Counted from the stretch's first letter, positions 37,611 through 48,037 are shown. The stretch is 64,000 nt of DNA from Betaproteobacteria bacterium (GCA_016861105.1 BOKS01000001.1:186001-250000), one strand, 5' to 3'. The notes: generated from the sequence alone by a model not told the origin. Made by a program: numbers and translations.

Positions 37611-38525
37611 TTAGCGCGGTGCGGGCAGCATCGCCACCGGCGGCAGGCGCGCGGGCGTCCACGCGGCGAACGCGTGGCGCCAGAATGCGTCGACGCTCGC
37701 GGGCCGCGCGAGCGCGGCGGGCTGGTCGAGGAAGCGCCAGGCCGCGAGCAGCGCGGGCAGCGGGTCGTCCGGCAGCGGCGGCGCGCGCGTCTGCTTGCTC
37801 AGCTTCTCGCCGGACGCGTCGACGGCGACGGGCACGTGGAGGTACGTCGGCGTCGGCAGGCCGAGCAGGCGCTGCAGGTGGATCTGCCGCGGCGTGGACG
37901 CGAGCAGGTCGGCGCCGCGCACGACCTCGGTGACGCCCTGCTCGGCGTCGTCGACGACGACGGCGAGCTGGTAGGCGAACAACGCGTCGGCGCGGCGGAC
38001 CACGAAGTCGCCGACGTCGCGGGCGAGGTCCTGGCGCTGCGGTCCCTGCAGCCGGTCGACGAACGCGACGACCGCGTCGTCGACGCGCACCCGCCACGCG
38101 CGCTGCGGGCGCGCGGCGAGCGCCGGCGGCACGCCCGCGCGGCAGGTCCCCGGGTAGATGCGCTCGCCCGACGCGCCGACAGGGGCCGACGCGAGCGCGC
38201 GCCGGGCGCACGCGCACGGGTACGCGCGGCCGGCCGCGACGAGCTGCGCGAGCGCCGCCTCGTAGCGCGCGGTGCGGCGCGACTGCGCTTCGACCGCGCC
38301 GTCCCAGCGGAAGCCGTAGCGCGCGAGCGTGCGCAGGATGTCGTCGGCGGCATCCGCGCGCGCGCGCGGCTCGTCGACGTCCTCGATGCGCACGCGCCAC
38401 AGGTGGCCGGCCCGGCGCGCGTCGCAGCAGCTCGCCAGCGCGGCCACGAGCGATCCGAAGTGCAGCGGCCCGGTGGGCGACGGCGCGAAGCGCCCGCACC
38501 CCGGCGCCGGCGGGAGCGCGGTCAG
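37611..38525 (-). CDS. gluQ: Glutamyl-Q tRNA(Asp) synthetase
   Basis: A 304-residue enzyme that attaches glutamate to queuosine at position 34 of tRNA(Asp). The truncated GluRS architecture is clear: RFAPSPTGPLHFGSLVAALA (the HIGH-like motif) at the start, the zinc site CAC..YPGTC, and EKLSKQ (KMSKS-like). The frame has no ATG or GTG before the essential HIGH-like motif. The best start is a CTG at 38525 that overlaps the stop of the upstream lytic transglycosylase gene as CTGA, mirroring the ATGA/GTGA overlaps nearby. A GTG at 38447 would delete the active site. queG at 25298 belongs to the same queuosine route. Confidence 0.85.
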   Translation of the reverse strand: MTALPPAPGCGRFAPSPTGPLHFGSLVAALASCCDARRAGHLWRVRIEDVDEPRARADAADDILRTLARYGFRWDGAVEAQSRRTARYEAALAQLVAAGRAYPCACARRALASAPVGASGERIYPGTCRAGVPPALAARPQRAWRVRVDDAVVAFVDRLQGPQRQDLARDVGDFVVRRADALFAYQLAVVVDDAEQGVTEVVRGADLLASTPRQIHLQRLLGLPTPTYLHVPVAVDASGEKLSKQTRAPPLPDDPLPALLAAWRFLDQPAALARPASVDAFWRHAFAAWTPARLPPVAMLPAPR

Positions 38526-39172
38526 CGCGGCACGGCGGCGCCGAGCGACGCCGGCGCGCCCGCCGGTTGCGCGTCGTAGCGGCGCATCGCGGCGAGCACC
38601 GCCGTCGGGTACTCGGCGCGGCCCAGGCTGCCGTTGTAGCGGCCGAGCGCGCGGAAGAGGTCGCCGCCCTCGCGGTCGAGGTAGTGCCGCAGGATCACGC
38701 AGCCGTAGCGCAGGTTCGTGCGCAGGTGGAAGAGGTTGTGCGTGCCGTTGCCGATGAGTCGCGTCCAGAAGGGCATCACCTGCATGTAGCCGCGCGCGTC
38801 GGCGACCGACACGGCGTACTTGCGGAAGCCGCTCTCGTGGTGGATCACGCCCATCACCAGCAGCGGATCGAGGCCCGCGCGCACCGCTTCGTAGTGGACC
38901 GTGGCGAGCAGGTCCCGGCGCTCCGCGGGGTCAGTGACGCGCCGCGCGAGCTTGGGCCCCATCGTCGCGAGCCACCGCTGCACCTCGGGGCGCAGCGCGT
39001 AGTCCGCCGGGGCCGGACGATCGGAGATGGCGTTCGCCAGCACGGTCACCACGGACGGGGCGAGCGCCTCCTCGGCCTGGTTGCCGGCGAAGGCGCGCGC
39101 GCCGACGAGCGCGAGGGCTGCCGCCAGCGCGCCCGCCCGCACCGCCCTCCGCCATCTGCCCTGCTGCGTCAC
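38522..39172 (-). CDS. Lytic transglycosylase, SLT domain
   Basis: A 216-residue exported peptidoglycan lyase. It has a signal peptide (about residues 1-29, ending RAFAG). The SLT domain's catalytic glutamate is in VMGVIHHESGF and the downstream conserved motif is ARGYMQVMPFW. It cleaves the glycan strand to form anhydro ends. It lies between proS and gluQ; its stop overlaps the gluQ start. Confidence 0.9.
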   Translation of the reverse strand: MTQQGRWRRAVRAGALAAALALVGARAFAGNQAEEALAPSVVTVLANAISDRPAPADYALRPEVQRWLATMGPKLARRVTDPAERRDLLATVHYEAVRAGLDPLLVMGVIHHESGFRKYAVSVADARGYMQVMPFWTRLIGNGTHNLFHLRTNLRYGCVILRHYLDREGGDLFRALGRYNGSLGRAEYPTAVLAAMRRYDAQPAGAPASLGAAVPR

Positions 39173-39188
39173 CGCACCTCCGTCTTCG

Positions 39189-40913
39189 TCAGCGCGCCGC
39201 GCCCGCGGCGAGGCGCTCGCGCAGGTGCGCGGCCACCTCGCCGGCCGGCACGCGCGTCACCGCGGCATCCCGCCGCCCCTGGACCTCGACGCTGCCTTCC
39301 TTGAGGCCCCGCTCGCCGATGGTGACGCGGTGCGGGATGCCGATCAGCTCGAGGTCAGCAAACATCACGCCAGGCCGCTCGCCGCGGTCGTCCAGCAGCA
39401 CCTCGATGCCCGCGCCTTCGAGCTCGTCGTGCAGCCGGTCGGCCGCCGTGCGGACCGCGTCGCTGCGGTCGTAGCCGATCGGCGCGATCGCCACGGCGAA
39501 GGGTGCCATCGCCTCGCTCCACACGATACCCCGTTCGTCGTGGCCCTGCTCGATGGCGGCCGCGACCACGCGCGTGACGCCGATGCCGTAGCAGCCCATC
39601 TCGATGGGCCGCGCCGTGCCGCTCGCGTCGAGGTAGGTCGCGCCCATGTCCTGCGAGTAGCGCGTGCCGAGCGCGAACACGTGCCCGACCTCGATGCCGC
39701 GCAGGATCTCGAGCGTGCCCTTGCCGTCCGGCGAGCGGTCGCCCGGCACCACGTTGCGCAGGTCCGCGACCGCGTCGGGCTCGCGGACGTCGCGGCCGAA
39801 GTTGACGCCGCGCAGGTGGGTATCCGGCTCGTTGGCACCGCACACGAAGTCCGCCATCACCGCGACCGAGCGGTCGACGACCAGCGGCACGCCTTCCGGC
39901 AGGCCGACGGGGCCGAGGTAGCCGGGCGGAGCACCCGTGGCCGCGCGGATCTCCGCGTCGGTCGCCCACCGCCAGCCCGCCAGGCCCGGGACCTTGCCCA
40001 CCTTGACCTCGTTGACCATGTGGTCGCCGCGGACGAGCAGCATGTGCACCCTGTCCTGCGCGACGATCAGGATCGACTTGGCCGTGCGCTCGAGCGGCAC
40101 CCCGAGGAGCTTCGCGACCTCCTCGCAGGTCGTCATCCCCGGCGTGGGCACGCGCTGCAGCGCCTCGCGCGCCTCCGCCCGGCCGTGCGGCGGCGCCACG
40201 GCCTCCGCCTGCTCGACGTTGGCGGCGTACGTGGACTGCGGGCACCACGCGATCGCGTCCTCGCCCGAGTCGGCGAGCACCTGGAACTCGTGCGAGGCGA
40301 AGCCGCCGATGGCGCCGGTGTCGGCCTCGACGGCGCGGAACCTGAGGCCGAGCCGCGTGAAGATCCGCTCGTAGGCGCGGTACATCGCGTCGTAGCTGCG
40401 CATCAGCGCCTCGCGGTCGACGTCGAACGAGTACGCGTCCTTCATCAGGAACTCGCGCCCGCGCATGACGCCGAAGCGCGGGCGGATCTCGTCGCGGAAC
40501 TTGACCTGGATCTGGTAGAAGTTCACGGGCAGCTGGCGGTAGCTGCGGACGTCGCGGCGCACGATGTCGGTGACGACCTCCTCGTGCGTGGGGCCGAAGA
40601 GGAAGTCGCGCTCGTGGCGGTCGCGGATCCGCAGGAGCTGCGGCCCGAACTTGTCCCAGCGGCCCGTCTCCTGCCACAGCTCGGCCGGGACGACGTGCGG
40701 CAGGTAGGTCTCCAGCGCGCCCGCGCGGTTCATCTCCTCGCGCACGACCTGCTCGACCTTGCGCAGCGTGCGCAAGCCCAGCGGCATCCACGAGTAGATG
40801 CCGGCCGACACCTTCCTGATCATGCCGGCGCGCAGCATCAGCTTCTGGCTGGCGACCTCCGCTTCGGCCGGGGCTTCCTTGAGCGTGGACAGGAAGAAAC
40901 GCGAGACGCGCAT
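39189..40913 (-). CDS. proS: Prolyl-tRNA synthetase
   Basis: A 574-residue class II synthetase of the bacterial type. Motif 2 lies in the [17 protein letters not shown] region and motif 3 near [18 protein letters not shown] YbaK-like editing domain of about 180 residues is inserted in the middle ([19 protein letters not shown] and [15 protein letters not shown]), which clears mischarged alanyl-tRNA(Pro). The C-terminal anticodon-binding domain follows. The ATG at 40913 gives the usual start [15 protein letters not shown]. Confidence 0.95.
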   Translation of the reverse strand: MRVSRFFLSTLKEAPAEAEVASQKLMLRAGMIRKVSAGIYSWMPLGLRTLRKVEQVVREEMNRAGALETYLPHVVPAELWQETGRWDKFGPQLLRIRDRHERDFLFGPTHEEVVTDIVRRDVRSYRQLPVNFYQIQVKFRDEIRPRFGVMRGREFLMKDAYSFDVDREALMRSYDAMYRAYERIFTRLGLRFRAVEADTGAIGGFASHEFQVLADSGEDAIAWCPQSTYAANVEQAEAVAPPHGRAEAREALQRVPTPGMTTCEEVAKLLGVPLERTAKSILIVAQDRVHMLLVRGDHMVNEVKVGKVPGLAGWRWATDAEIRAATGAPPGYLGPVGLPEGVPLVVDRSVAVMADFVCGANEPDTHLRGVNFGRDVREPDAVADLRNVVPGDRSPDGKGTLEILRGIEVGHVFALGTRYSQDMGATYLDASGTARPIEMGCYGIGVTRVVAAAIEQGHDERGIVWSEAMAPFAVAIAPIGYDRSDAVRTAADRLHDELEGAGIEVLLDDRGERPGVMFADLELIGIPHRVTIGERGLKEGSVEVQGRRDAAVTRVPAGEVAAHLRERLAAGAAR

Positions 40914-40978
40914 CGGGCGGTCCGGGGTGCAAAACCCTGCATCTTACCCGGTTCCGCAGGCGCTTCCGGCGGGCCTCC

Positions 40979-41131
40979 TCAGTAGCGCGACCACTTCTGC
41001 AGCCAGATGCAGGCGAACGCCGCGCCGAGCCAGGCGACGCCCATGAAGGGCATCTCGGAGACCAGCGTCCACACGACGGCGTTCACGACGCACAGGAAGA
41101 TCGCGAAGAGGCCGACGAGGATGTTCGTCAC
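40979..41131 (-). CDS. Small membrane protein
   Basis: A 50-residue protein with two hydrophobic segments (ILVGLFAIFLCVVNAVVWTLV and FMGVAWLGAAFACIWL). The GTG at 41131 is the start I favour; upstream the frame becomes Arg/Pro/Gly-rich. Its function is unknown. The 250 bases beyond (41132-41383) hold only GC-rich palindromes and no convincing gene. Confidence 0.5.
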   Translation of the reverse strand: MTNILVGLFAIFLCVVNAVVWTLVSEMPFMGVAWLGAAFACIWLQKWSRY

Positions 41132-41383
41132 GGATGCGGCGCGGCTTGCGGAGGGCGCCTCGCGGCCGGCCCGGGATGCGCACTGTACCCTCGCGCGGCG
41201 AGCCGCAGCAAGGCGCGGCCGTGCGAGTGACGCCGGCGCTCCGACGGGCGGGCAGCCCGCTCCTGCCGGCACGCTCGGCACGGCGGGGCGGGACGGCGCC
41301 CAGGGGCCGGGCCGCAATCCGCCGCGCGGCGGCGGGGGCCGCGCGGCGCGCCATCCCCGCCCGCGCCCGCGCGGGCGGAAGCG

Positions 41384-41827
41384 CTAGCGCACGACGATCA
41401 CCGGCACCTTGCTGTGCGTGAGCACCTTCTGCGTCTCGCTGCCGAGCAGCAGCGCCGAGACGCCGCGGCGTCCGTGCGAGGCCATCACGATCACGTCGGC
41501 CTTCGCCTTCTTCGCGGCGGCGAGGATCGCTTCCCACGGCGACGCGGCGATCGCGTGCGCGGTGGCGCACTGCAGCCCCGCGGCGCGCGCCTTGTCGGAC
41601 ACCGCCGCCAGGATCTTCTCGGCTTCCTTGGTGGCGAGCGCGGCGTATTCCTTCTTCGACACGGGCTCGTACACGACGCCGTCCGCGTACGCGGGCAGCG
41701 GATAGTCGGGCGACGCGTAGAACGCCGTCAGTCCGGCCCCGACTGCCTGCGCGAGCGAGATCGCGTGCGACACCGCCTTCGCGGAGAGCTTGGAGCCGTC
41801 GGTCGCAACGAGAATCTGCTTGTACAT
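41384..41827 (-). CDS. Universal stress protein UspA family
   Basis: A 147-residue UspA-type protein. The N-terminus MYKQILVATDGSKLS and C-terminal GVSALLLGSETQKVLTHSKVPVIVVR fit the family, including the ATP-binding pattern G-x2-G-x9-G(S/T). A ribosome binding site AGGAGA lies upstream of the ATG at 41827. It is divergent from ccoI and shares the FNR-box-like sites in between, so it may be induced under low oxygen, as seen for related genes in Pseudomonas. Confidence 0.92.
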   Translation of the reverse strand: MYKQILVATDGSKLSAKAVSHAISLAQAVGAGLTAFYASPDYPLPAYADGVVYEPVSKKEYAALATKEAEKILAAVSDKARAAGLQCATAHAIAASPWEAILAAAKKAKADVIVMASHGRRGVSALLLGSETQKVLTHSKVPVIVVR

Positions 41828-41889
41828 GCGATCTCCTGGAAGGGAGGGGGGTGGCGAGCCCATCGTAGGCTGCGGTGGGTGCCGTCCCC

Positions 41890-41922
41890 TTGACGGGAAT
41901 CAACGGGCTTGCCGGAAATCAA
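41890..41922. promoter_or_regulatory. Paired FNR/ANR-box-like sites between uspA and ccoI
   Basis: TTGACGGGAATCAA (41890-41903) matches the TTGAT-N4-ATCAA consensus with one mismatch. A second, weaker site, TTGCCGGAAATCAA (41909-41922), follows 19 bases later with two mismatches. They lie about 65 bases from uspA and 55-75 bases from ccoI. An FNR-type regulator is encoded at 50447. Confidence 0.6.
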
Positions 41923-41977
41923 AGATGATAGCCGACGCGCTTGACCCCCGCGCAGCGCGGCTCCTAGAGTCCGGCGC

Positions 41978-44527
41978 ATGCCGGCCTCGCCCACCGTCCC
42001 GGCCACGGCCGGCGCGCCGCAGGCCTCCTCCGCGTCCCCCGGCGCGGCCTGCTTCCACTGCGGGCTGCCCAACCCGCCCGGACGCCGCCACGAGGCGAGC
42101 GTCGGCGGCGCGATGCGCGCATTCTGCTGCGCGGGGTGCCTCGCGGTCGCGCAGACGATCCACGCGGCCGGGCTCGAAGGGTTCTACGCCGCGCGCACGG
42201 CGGCGCTGGCGCCGCCCGCGGAGGGCGCCGACGACGAGTGGACGCGCCACGACGAGGCCGCGCGCGCCGCGGGGCTCGTGCGCGAAGGGCCGGAGGGCCG
42301 CTGCGAGGCGGCGCTGCTGCTCGAGGGCCTGACCTGCGGGGCGTGCGTCTGGCTGATCGAGTCGTGGCTCGCGCGCCAGCCCGGCGTCGAGAGCGCCCGG
42401 GTGAACTTCGCGACGCGCCGCGCGCGCGTCGTCTGGCGCGCGGACGCGACGCGGCTCGCCGACGTGCTGCGGGCGGTCGCCGCCGTCGGCTATCGCGCGC
42501 ATCCCTACGATCCCGCGAAGCGCGAGGCGCTGGCGGGCCGCGAGCGGCGGGCGCTGCTGCTGCGCATGGCGGTCGCGCTGCTGATGATGATGCAGGTGAT
42601 GATGCTCGCGGTGCCGACCTACGTGAGCGACGACGGCGTCGCGCCGGAGCACCAGGCGCTGCTCGACTGGGCGAGCTTCACGCTCACGCTGCCGGCGCTG
42701 TTCTACTCGGCGCTGCCGTTCTTCCGCGGCGCGTGGCGCGACCTGGCGACGCGGCGCCTGGGCATGGACGTGCCGGTCGCGCTCGGGCTCGCCGCGGCGT
42801 TCGCCGCCAGCGCGTGGTCGACGCTCGGCGCCGGCGGCCCCGTCTACTACGACTCGGTGACGATGTTCATCGCTTTGCTGCTCGTCGCGCGCTACGTCGA
42901 ACTCGCCGCCCGCCACCGCGCGGCCGAGGCGATCGAGGGCGTCGCGCGCGCGCGGCCCGCCGTCGCCGAACGGCTGCCCGCGTGGCCGGCGCGCGGCGAC
43001 CCGCAGGCGGTCGCCGCGGCGTCGCTGGTCGCCGGCGAGCACGTGCTCGTGCGTCCGGGCGCGACGGTGCCGGCGGACGGCGTCGTCGCGGACGGCCGCT
43101 CGCACGTGGAGGAAGCGGTGCTGACCGGCGAGAGCTGGCCGCAGGCGAAGGCGCCCGGCGACGCGGTGCTCGCCGGAGCCGTCAACCGGGACGGCGCGCT
43201 GGTCGTGCGCGTGACCGCCGCGGGCGAGGCGACGCGCCTGGCGGCGGTGCTGCGCCTGGTCGATCAGGCCGCGACCGACCGCCCGCGCGTGGCGCGCGTC
43301 GCCGACCGCGTCGCCGCGTGGTTCGTCGCTGCGCTGCTCGCCGTCGCGGCCGGCACGGCGCTCGCGTGGTGGCAGGTCGATCCGTCGCGCGTGCTGGCCG
43401 TGACCTTCGCGCTGCTCGTCGTCTCGTGCCCGTGCGCGCTGTCGCTCGCCACGCCCGCGGCGCTGGCCGCGGCGGCGGGCGCGCTGTCGCGCCGGCAGGT
43501 GGTGCTGGCGCGCGCCGACGCGCTCGAGGCGCTCGCGAAAGTCACGCACGTCGTCCTCGACAAGACGGGCACGCTGACGCTGGGCCGGGTGCGCGTGCAA
43601 TCGGTCGCGCCGTTCGCGGACCTCGACGAAGCGCGCGTGCTCGCGATCGCCGCCGCGCTCGAGCACCGCTCCGAGCATCCGATCGGCGCCGCCCTCGACG
43701 CGGCCGCGCCGACCGCGCGACCGCACGCCACGGACCTGCGGACCGTCGCCGGGCAGGGCATCGAGGGTGCGATCGACGGCGTTCGCTACCGCATCGGGCG
43801 CCCGGCCTTCGTCGGCGAACTCGCGGGCGTGCTGCCGCCGGCGGCGCACGCGTTCGTCGCGGGCGCCGGCGAGGCGGCGACGATCGTCGTCCTCGGGTCC
43901 GCGCAGCGGACGCTCGCGGCCATCGCGCTCGGCGACACGCCGCGCGTCGATGCGGCCGAGGCCGTCGCCGCGCTGCGGGCCTGCGGCGTCGTGCCGATCC
44001 TGATGTCGGGCGACCGCGCCGAGGCGGCGCGCGCGGCCGGCAGCGCGCTCGGCATCGAGGACGCGCGCGGCGACCTCTCGCCCGAGGCCAAGCGCGACGC
44101 GATCCGTGCGCTGCAGGCGCGCGGCGCCGTCGTCGCGATGGTCGGCGACGGCGTCAACGACGCGCCCGGCCTGGCGCAGGCGCAGGTCTCCGTCAGCCTG
44201 GGCAGCGCGACGCCGCTGGCGCAGTGGGCCGCCGACGTCGTGATCCTGTCGGACGCGCTCGTGCGCGTGGCCGAGTCGATCGGGCACGCGCGGCGCACGC
44301 TGCGCGTCGTGCGACAAAACCTCGCGTGGGCGAGCGCCTACAACGCGGTCGCCATCCCGTCGGCGGCACTGGGGCTGGTGACGCCGCTCGTCGCGGCGAT
44401 CGGCATGTCGGCGTCCTCGCTGGTGGTCGTCGGCAACGCGCTGCGCGTCGCGCACGTGCGCGGCGGCGCGACGCCCGCACGCGACGCCGCCACCGTGCCG
44501 CGCGCGCATGAGGCGCGCGTCATATGA
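41978..44527 (+). CDS. ccoI: Copper-translocating P-type ATPase CcoI
   Basis: An 849-residue P1B-type ATPase that supplies copper for cbb3 oxidase assembly. The cysteine-rich N-terminus has CFHCGLPNP and FCCAGC as in FixI/CcoI proteins. An HMA domain follows with GLTCGACVWLIE. Further motifs are SCPCAL in the ion channel, DKTGTLTLG at the phosphorylation site, and MVGDGVNDAPGLAQAQ in the hinge. About eight membrane segments can be drawn. It heads the cco block and is followed by ccoS after 10 bases. Confidence 0.94.
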   Translation: MPASPTVPATAGAPQASSASPGAACFHCGLPNPPGRRHEASVGGAMRAFCCAGCLAVAQTIHAAGLEGFYAARTAALAPPAEGADDEWTRHDEAARAAGLVREGPEGRCEAALLLEGLTCGACVWLIESWLARQPGVESARVNFATRRARVVWRADATRLADVLRAVAAVGYRAHPYDPAKREALAGRERRALLLRMAVALLMMMQVMMLAVPTYVSDDGVAPEHQALLDWASFTLTLPALFYSALPFFRGAWRDLATRRLGMDVPVALGLAAAFAASAWSTLGAGGPVYYDSVTMFIALLLVARYVELAARHRAAEAIEGVARARPAVAERLPAWPARGDPQAVAAASLVAGEHVLVRPGATVPADGVVADGRSHVEEAVLTGESWPQAKAPGDAVLAGAVNRDGALVVRVTAAGEATRLAAVLRLVDQAATDRPRVARVADRVAAWFVAALLAVAAGTALAWWQVDPSRVLAVTFALLVVSCPCALSLATPAALAAAAGALSRRQVVLARADALEALAKVTHVVLDKTGTLTLGRVRVQSVAPFADLDEARVLAIAAALEHRSEHPIGAALDAAAPTARPHATDLRTVAGQGIEGAIDGVRYRIGRPAFVGELAGVLPPAAHAFVAGAGEAATIVVLGSAQRTLAAIALGDTPRVDAAEAVAALRACGVVPILMSGDRAEAARAAGSALGIEDARGDLSPEAKRDAIRALQARGAVVAMVGDGVNDAPGLAQAQVSVSLGSATPLAQWAADVVILSDALVRVAESIGHARRTLRVVRQNLAWASAYNAVAIPSAALGLVTPLVAAIGMSASSLVVVGNALRVAHVRGGATPARDAATVPRAHEARVI

Positions 44528-44537
44528 GGATCGCCGC

Positions 44538-44759
44538 ATGGAGATCCTGATGCCGCTGATCCCGATGTCGGTCGCGCTGGTGGCGCTGATCGCCGTGGCG
44601 TTCTGGTGGAGCGTGCGCAGCGGCCAGTTCGACGACCTCGAGGGACCGGCGCACCGCATCCTGGCCGACGACGACCGCGCGGCGCCGCCACCGCCGGATC
44701 CGAACGAAGCGCCGTCCGCTTTGACGCCGATCAAGCCTTCGGAACGTCGCGGCCCTTAG
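44538..44759 (+). CDS. ccoS: cbb3 oxidase assembly protein CcoS
   Basis: A 73-residue protein with one N-terminal membrane segment (LMPLIPMSVALVALIAVAFWW) followed by the conserved SGQFDDLEGPAHRILADD motif. CcoS is needed to insert metals and haems into cbb3 oxidase. It lies between ccoI and ccoN. The start is at the ATG giving MEILMPL. Confidence 0.93.
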   Translation: MEILMPLIPMSVALVALIAVAFWWSVRSGQFDDLEGPAHRILADDDRAAPPPPDPNEAPSALTPIKPSERRGP

Positions 44760-44843
44760 CATCGCGGCAATCCTCGCGGGACCACGCAGCGGAGTTGCGT
44801 CCTGCGCGCGACGCGCACGATTCGACAGGGAGCCCGATTCCAG

Positions 44844-46274
44844 ATGGCGACGACAGCCGCAGCGACGTTCAACTACAAGGTGGTGCGCCAGTTCTCGATC
44901 ATGACGGTCGTCTGGGGCATCGTCGGCATGCTGGTCGGCGTCGTCATCGCCGCGCAACTGCTCTGGCCGGAGATCCTCCCGGCCGTGCCGTGGCTGTCCT
45001 ACGGCCGCCTGCGGCCGCTGCACACCAACGCGGTCATCTTCGCCTTCGGCGGGTCGGCCCTGTTCGCCACGTCGTACTACGTCGTGCAGCGCACCTGCCA
45101 GGTGCGGCTGTTCTCCGACGCGCTGGCGGCGTTCACGTTCTGGGGCTGGAACCTCGTGATCGTGCTGGCCGCGATCACGCTGCCGCTCGGCATGACGACG
45201 TCGAAGGAGTACGCCGAGCTCGAGTGGCCGATCGACATCCTGATCACGCTCGTCTGGGTCGCCTACGCCGTCGTGTTCTTCGGCACGATCGCGAAGCGCA
45301 AGACGCCGCACATCTACGTCGCCAACTGGTTCTTCGGCGCCTTCATCCTGACCGTGGCGCTGCTGCACGTGGTGAACAGCGCCGAGATCCCGGTCACGCT
45401 GACCAAGTCCTACTCGGCCTACCCGGGCGTGCAGGACGCGATGGTGCAGTGGTGGTACGGGCACAACGCGGTGGGCTTCTTCCTCACCGCCGGGTTCCTC
45501 GGGATGATGTACTACTTCGTGCCCAAGCAGGCGGGCCGCCCGGTCTACAGCTACCGGCTGTCGGTCGTCCACTTCTGGGCGCTGATCTTCACGTACATGT
45601 GGGCGGGCCCGCACCACCTGCACTACACGGCGCTGCCCGACTGGACGCAGTCGCTCGGCATGCTGTTCTCGCTGATCCTGCTCGCGCCCTCGTGGGGCGG
45701 CATGATCAACGGCATCATGACGCTGTCGGGGGCGTGGCACAAGCTGCGCGACGACCCGATCCTCAAGTTCCTGATCGTCTCGCTGTCGTTCTACGGCATG
45801 AGCACGTTCGAGGGACCGATGATGTCGGTGAAGACGGTCAACGCGCTGTCGCACTACACCGACTGGACGATCGGCCACGTCCACTCCGGCGCGCTCGGCT
45901 GGGTCGCGTTCATCTCCATCGGCTCGATCTACTACCTGATCCCGCGGATGTTCGGCAAGGAGCAGATGTACTCGACGAAGCTCATCAACGCGCACTTCTG
46001 GATCGGGACGCTGGGCGTGGTGCTCTACATCGCGTCGATGTGGATCGCCGGCGTCATGCAGGGGCTGATGTGGCGCGCGGTGAACCCCGACGGGACGCTG
46101 ACCTACGCGTTCGTGGAGAGCGTGAAGTCGACCTACCCGTTCTACGCGATCCGGCTCGCGGGCGGCACGCTGTTCTTCGCCGGCATGCTGGTGATGGCGT
46201 ACAACGTGTGGAAGACGGTGGCCGGCGGCCGCGCCTACGAGGCGCAGATCCCGGCGGCGCCGGCGCACGCGTGA
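44844..46274 (+). CDS. ccoN: cbb3-type cytochrome c oxidase subunit I
   Basis: A 476-residue multi-spanning haem-copper oxidase subunit, the site of oxygen reduction. Key histidine segments are [10 protein letters not shown] (His60), [24 protein letters not shown] and [18 protein letters not shown], which bind the haems and copper B. The length is usual for CcoN. ccoO follows after 16 bases. The 84 bases before the start show no clear FNR site, so it may be read from ccoI onwards. Confidence 0.96.
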   Translation: MATTAAATFNYKVVRQFSIMTVVWGIVGMLVGVVIAAQLLWPEILPAVPWLSYGRLRPLHTNAVIFAFGGSALFATSYYVVQRTCQVRLFSDALAAFTFWGWNLVIVLAAITLPLGMTTSKEYAELEWPIDILITLVWVAYAVVFFGTIAKRKTPHIYVANWFFGAFILTVALLHVVNSAEIPVTLTKSYSAYPGVQDAMVQWWYGHNAVGFFLTAGFLGMMYYFVPKQAGRPVYSYRLSVVHFWALIFTYMWAGPHHLHYTALPDWTQSLGMLFSLILLAPSWGGMINGIMTLSGAWHKLRDDPILKFLIVSLSFYGMSTFEGPMMSVKTVNALSHYTDWTIGHVHSGALGWVAFISIGSIYYLIPRMFGKEQMYSTKLINAHFWIGTLGVVLYIASMWIAGVMQGLMWRAVNPDGTLTYAFVESVKSTYPFYAIRLAGGTLFFAGMLVMAYNVWKTVAGGRAYEAQIPAAPAHA

Positions 46275-46290
46275 CGGCGCGGAGGATGCG

Positions 46291-46905
46291 ATGCTCCTGA
46301 CCCACGACAAGATCGAGAAGAACGTCACGCTGCTGATCGTGCTGGTGCTGCTGGTGGTCTCGGTCGGCGGCCTCGTGCAGATCGTGCCGCTGTTCTTCCA
46401 GAAGTCGACGACCGAGCCGGTGGCCGGCCTCAAGCCGTACAACGCGCTGCAGCTCACCGGCCGCGACGTCTACATCCGCGAGGGCTGCAACAACTGCCAC
46501 TCGCAGATGATCCGGCCGTTCCGCGCCGAGACCGAGCGCTACGGCCACTACTCGGTCGCCGGGGAGTTCGTCTACGACCACCCGTTCCTGTGGGGCAGCA
46601 AGCGCACGGGGCCGGACCTCGCGCGCGTCGGCGGCCGCTACAGCGACGAGTGGCACCGCGTGCACCTGATCAACCCGCGCGACGTCGTGCCGGAGTCGAA
46701 CATGCCGGCGTACCCGTGGCTCGCGAAGGCGCCGGCGGACGCGGCCACGATCCAGGCCAAGATGCGCGCGCTGCGCGCCGTCGGCGTCCCGTACGGCGAC
46801 GAGGAGATCGCCGGCGCGCCGGGGGCCCTGAAGGACCGCACCGAGCTCGACGCGCTGGTCGCCTACCTGCAGGGGCTGGGCGTGGCGATGCGCTCGGCGA
46901 GATAG
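46291..46905 (+). CDS. ccoO: cbb3-type cytochrome c oxidase subunit II
   Basis: A 204-residue membrane-anchored monohaem cytochrome c. One N-terminal helix (about residues 12-35) is followed by the haem site CNNCH at residues 66-70 and a Met ligand likely in SNMPAYPW. It passes electrons from CcoP to CcoN. The next gene, ccoQ, follows after 9 bases. Confidence 0.95.
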   Translation: MLLTHDKIEKNVTLLIVLVLLVVSVGGLVQIVPLFFQKSTTEPVAGLKPYNALQLTGRDVYIREGCNNCHSQMIRPFRAETERYGHYSVAGEFVYDHPFLWGSKRTGPDLARVGGRYSDEWHRVHLINPRDVVPESNMPAYPWLAKAPADAATIQAKMRALRAVGVPYGDEEIAGAPGALKDRTELDALVAYLQGLGVAMRSAR

Positions 46906-46914
46906 GGGGACGCG

Positions 46915-47109
46915 ATGTCCGAATTCAACTGGTCCGGGCTCCTCGGCAGCATCACGACCGTGGTCGCCTTCGTCGCGTTCGTCGGGATCTGCGTCTGGGC
47001 CTACAGCGGCCGCCGCAAGCGGGCGTTCGAGGAGGCGGCGAACGCGCCGTTCGCGCTGCCCGACGACGCGGCAGGCCGCGGCAACGAGCATCGGGTGCGC
47101 CATGAGTGA
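46915..47109 (+). CDS. ccoQ: cbb3-type cytochrome c oxidase subunit CcoQ
   Basis: A 64-residue protein with one membrane segment (LLGSITTVVAFVAFVGICVWAY) followed by a basic patch (SGRRKRAFEEAA). This is the size and layout of CcoQ, which stabilises the complex. It overlaps ccoP by 8 bases. Confidence 0.9.
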   Translation: MSEFNWSGLLGSITTVVAFVAFVGICVWAYSGRRKRAFEEAANAPFALPDDAAGRGNEHRVRHE

Positions 47110-48037
47110 CTTCACGTCGGGCTTCTGGAACGTCTTCGTCGTCGGGATCACCGCGGTCTCGATCATCGGCTGCGGCGTCCTGCTGTGGATGCAGAGCAGG
47201 GTCCGGGTGAAGCCGGGAGGCAAGGGCGCCGACACCACGGGCCACGTGTGGGACGGCGACCTCGAGGAGTACAACAACCCGCTGCCGAAGTGGTGGATGA
47301 ACCTCTTCTGGATCACGCTGGTGTTCTCGGCCGTCTACCTCGTGCTCTATCCGGGCATGGGGACGTTCCCCGGCGTGCTCGGCTGGTCGCAGGTCGGCCA
47401 GTACGAGCGCGAGCGCGCGCAGGCCGAGGCGCGCGTGAAGCCGCTGTACGACAAGTACGCGGCGATGGACCTGCGCGCGGTGGCGGCCGATCCGCAGGCA
47501 CGCCTGATGGGCGAGCGCCTCTTCCTGAACAACTGCGCGCAGTGCCACGGCTCCGACGCGGGCGGCGCGCGCGGCTTCCCCAACCTGCGCGACGGCGACT
47601 GGCTGTACGGCGGCGAGCCCGCGCAGATCGTCGAGTCGATCACCAACGGCCGCATGGGCGTGATGCCTCCGCAGGGCGCGGCGCTGGGCGACGAGGGCGT
47701 GCGCAACGTCGTCGCGTACGTGCGCTCGCTGTCGGGCCTGACGGCGGACCCGCTCAAGGCGCAGCTCGGCAAGGAGAAGTACCTGCAGGTGTGCGCCGCG
47801 TGCCACGGCCCCGACGGCAAGGGCAACCAGGCGCTCGGCGCGCCCAACCTCACCGACAAGGTCTGGCTGTACGGCAGCAGCGAGGCCGCGATCACCGAGA
47901 CCGTCGTCAAGGGCCGCAACATGAACGTCTCCGAGGGCACGCTGGCGATGCCGGCCTTCAAGGACCTGCTGGGGCCGGCGCGCGTGCACCTCGTCGCGGC
48001 GTACGTGCTCGGCCTGTCGGGCCCGCCCGCGAAGTAG
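47102..48037 (+). CDS. ccoP: cbb3-type cytochrome c oxidase subunit III
   Basis: A 311-residue dihaem cytochrome c. There are two membrane segments (residues 11-30 and 66-84) with the conserved WDGDLEEYNNPLPKWW between them, then haem sites CAQCH (145-149) and CAACH (231-235). It receives electrons from the bc1 complex or soluble cytochromes. The start overlaps ccoQ. Confidence 0.95.
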   Translation: MSDFTSGFWNVFVVGITAVSIIGCGVLLWMQSRVRVKPGGKGADTTGHVWDGDLEEYNNPLPKWWMNLFWITLVFSAVYLVLYPGMGTFPGVLGWSQVGQYERERAQAEARVKPLYDKYAAMDLRAVAADPQARLMGERLFLNNCAQCHGSDAGGARGFPNLRDGDWLYGGEPAQIVESITNGRMGVMPPQGAALGDEGVRNVVAYVRSLSGLTADPLKAQLGKEKYLQVCAACHGPDGKGNQALGAPNLTDKVWLYGSSEAAITETVVKGRNMNVSEGTLAMPAFKDLLGPARVHLVAAYVLGLSGPPAK

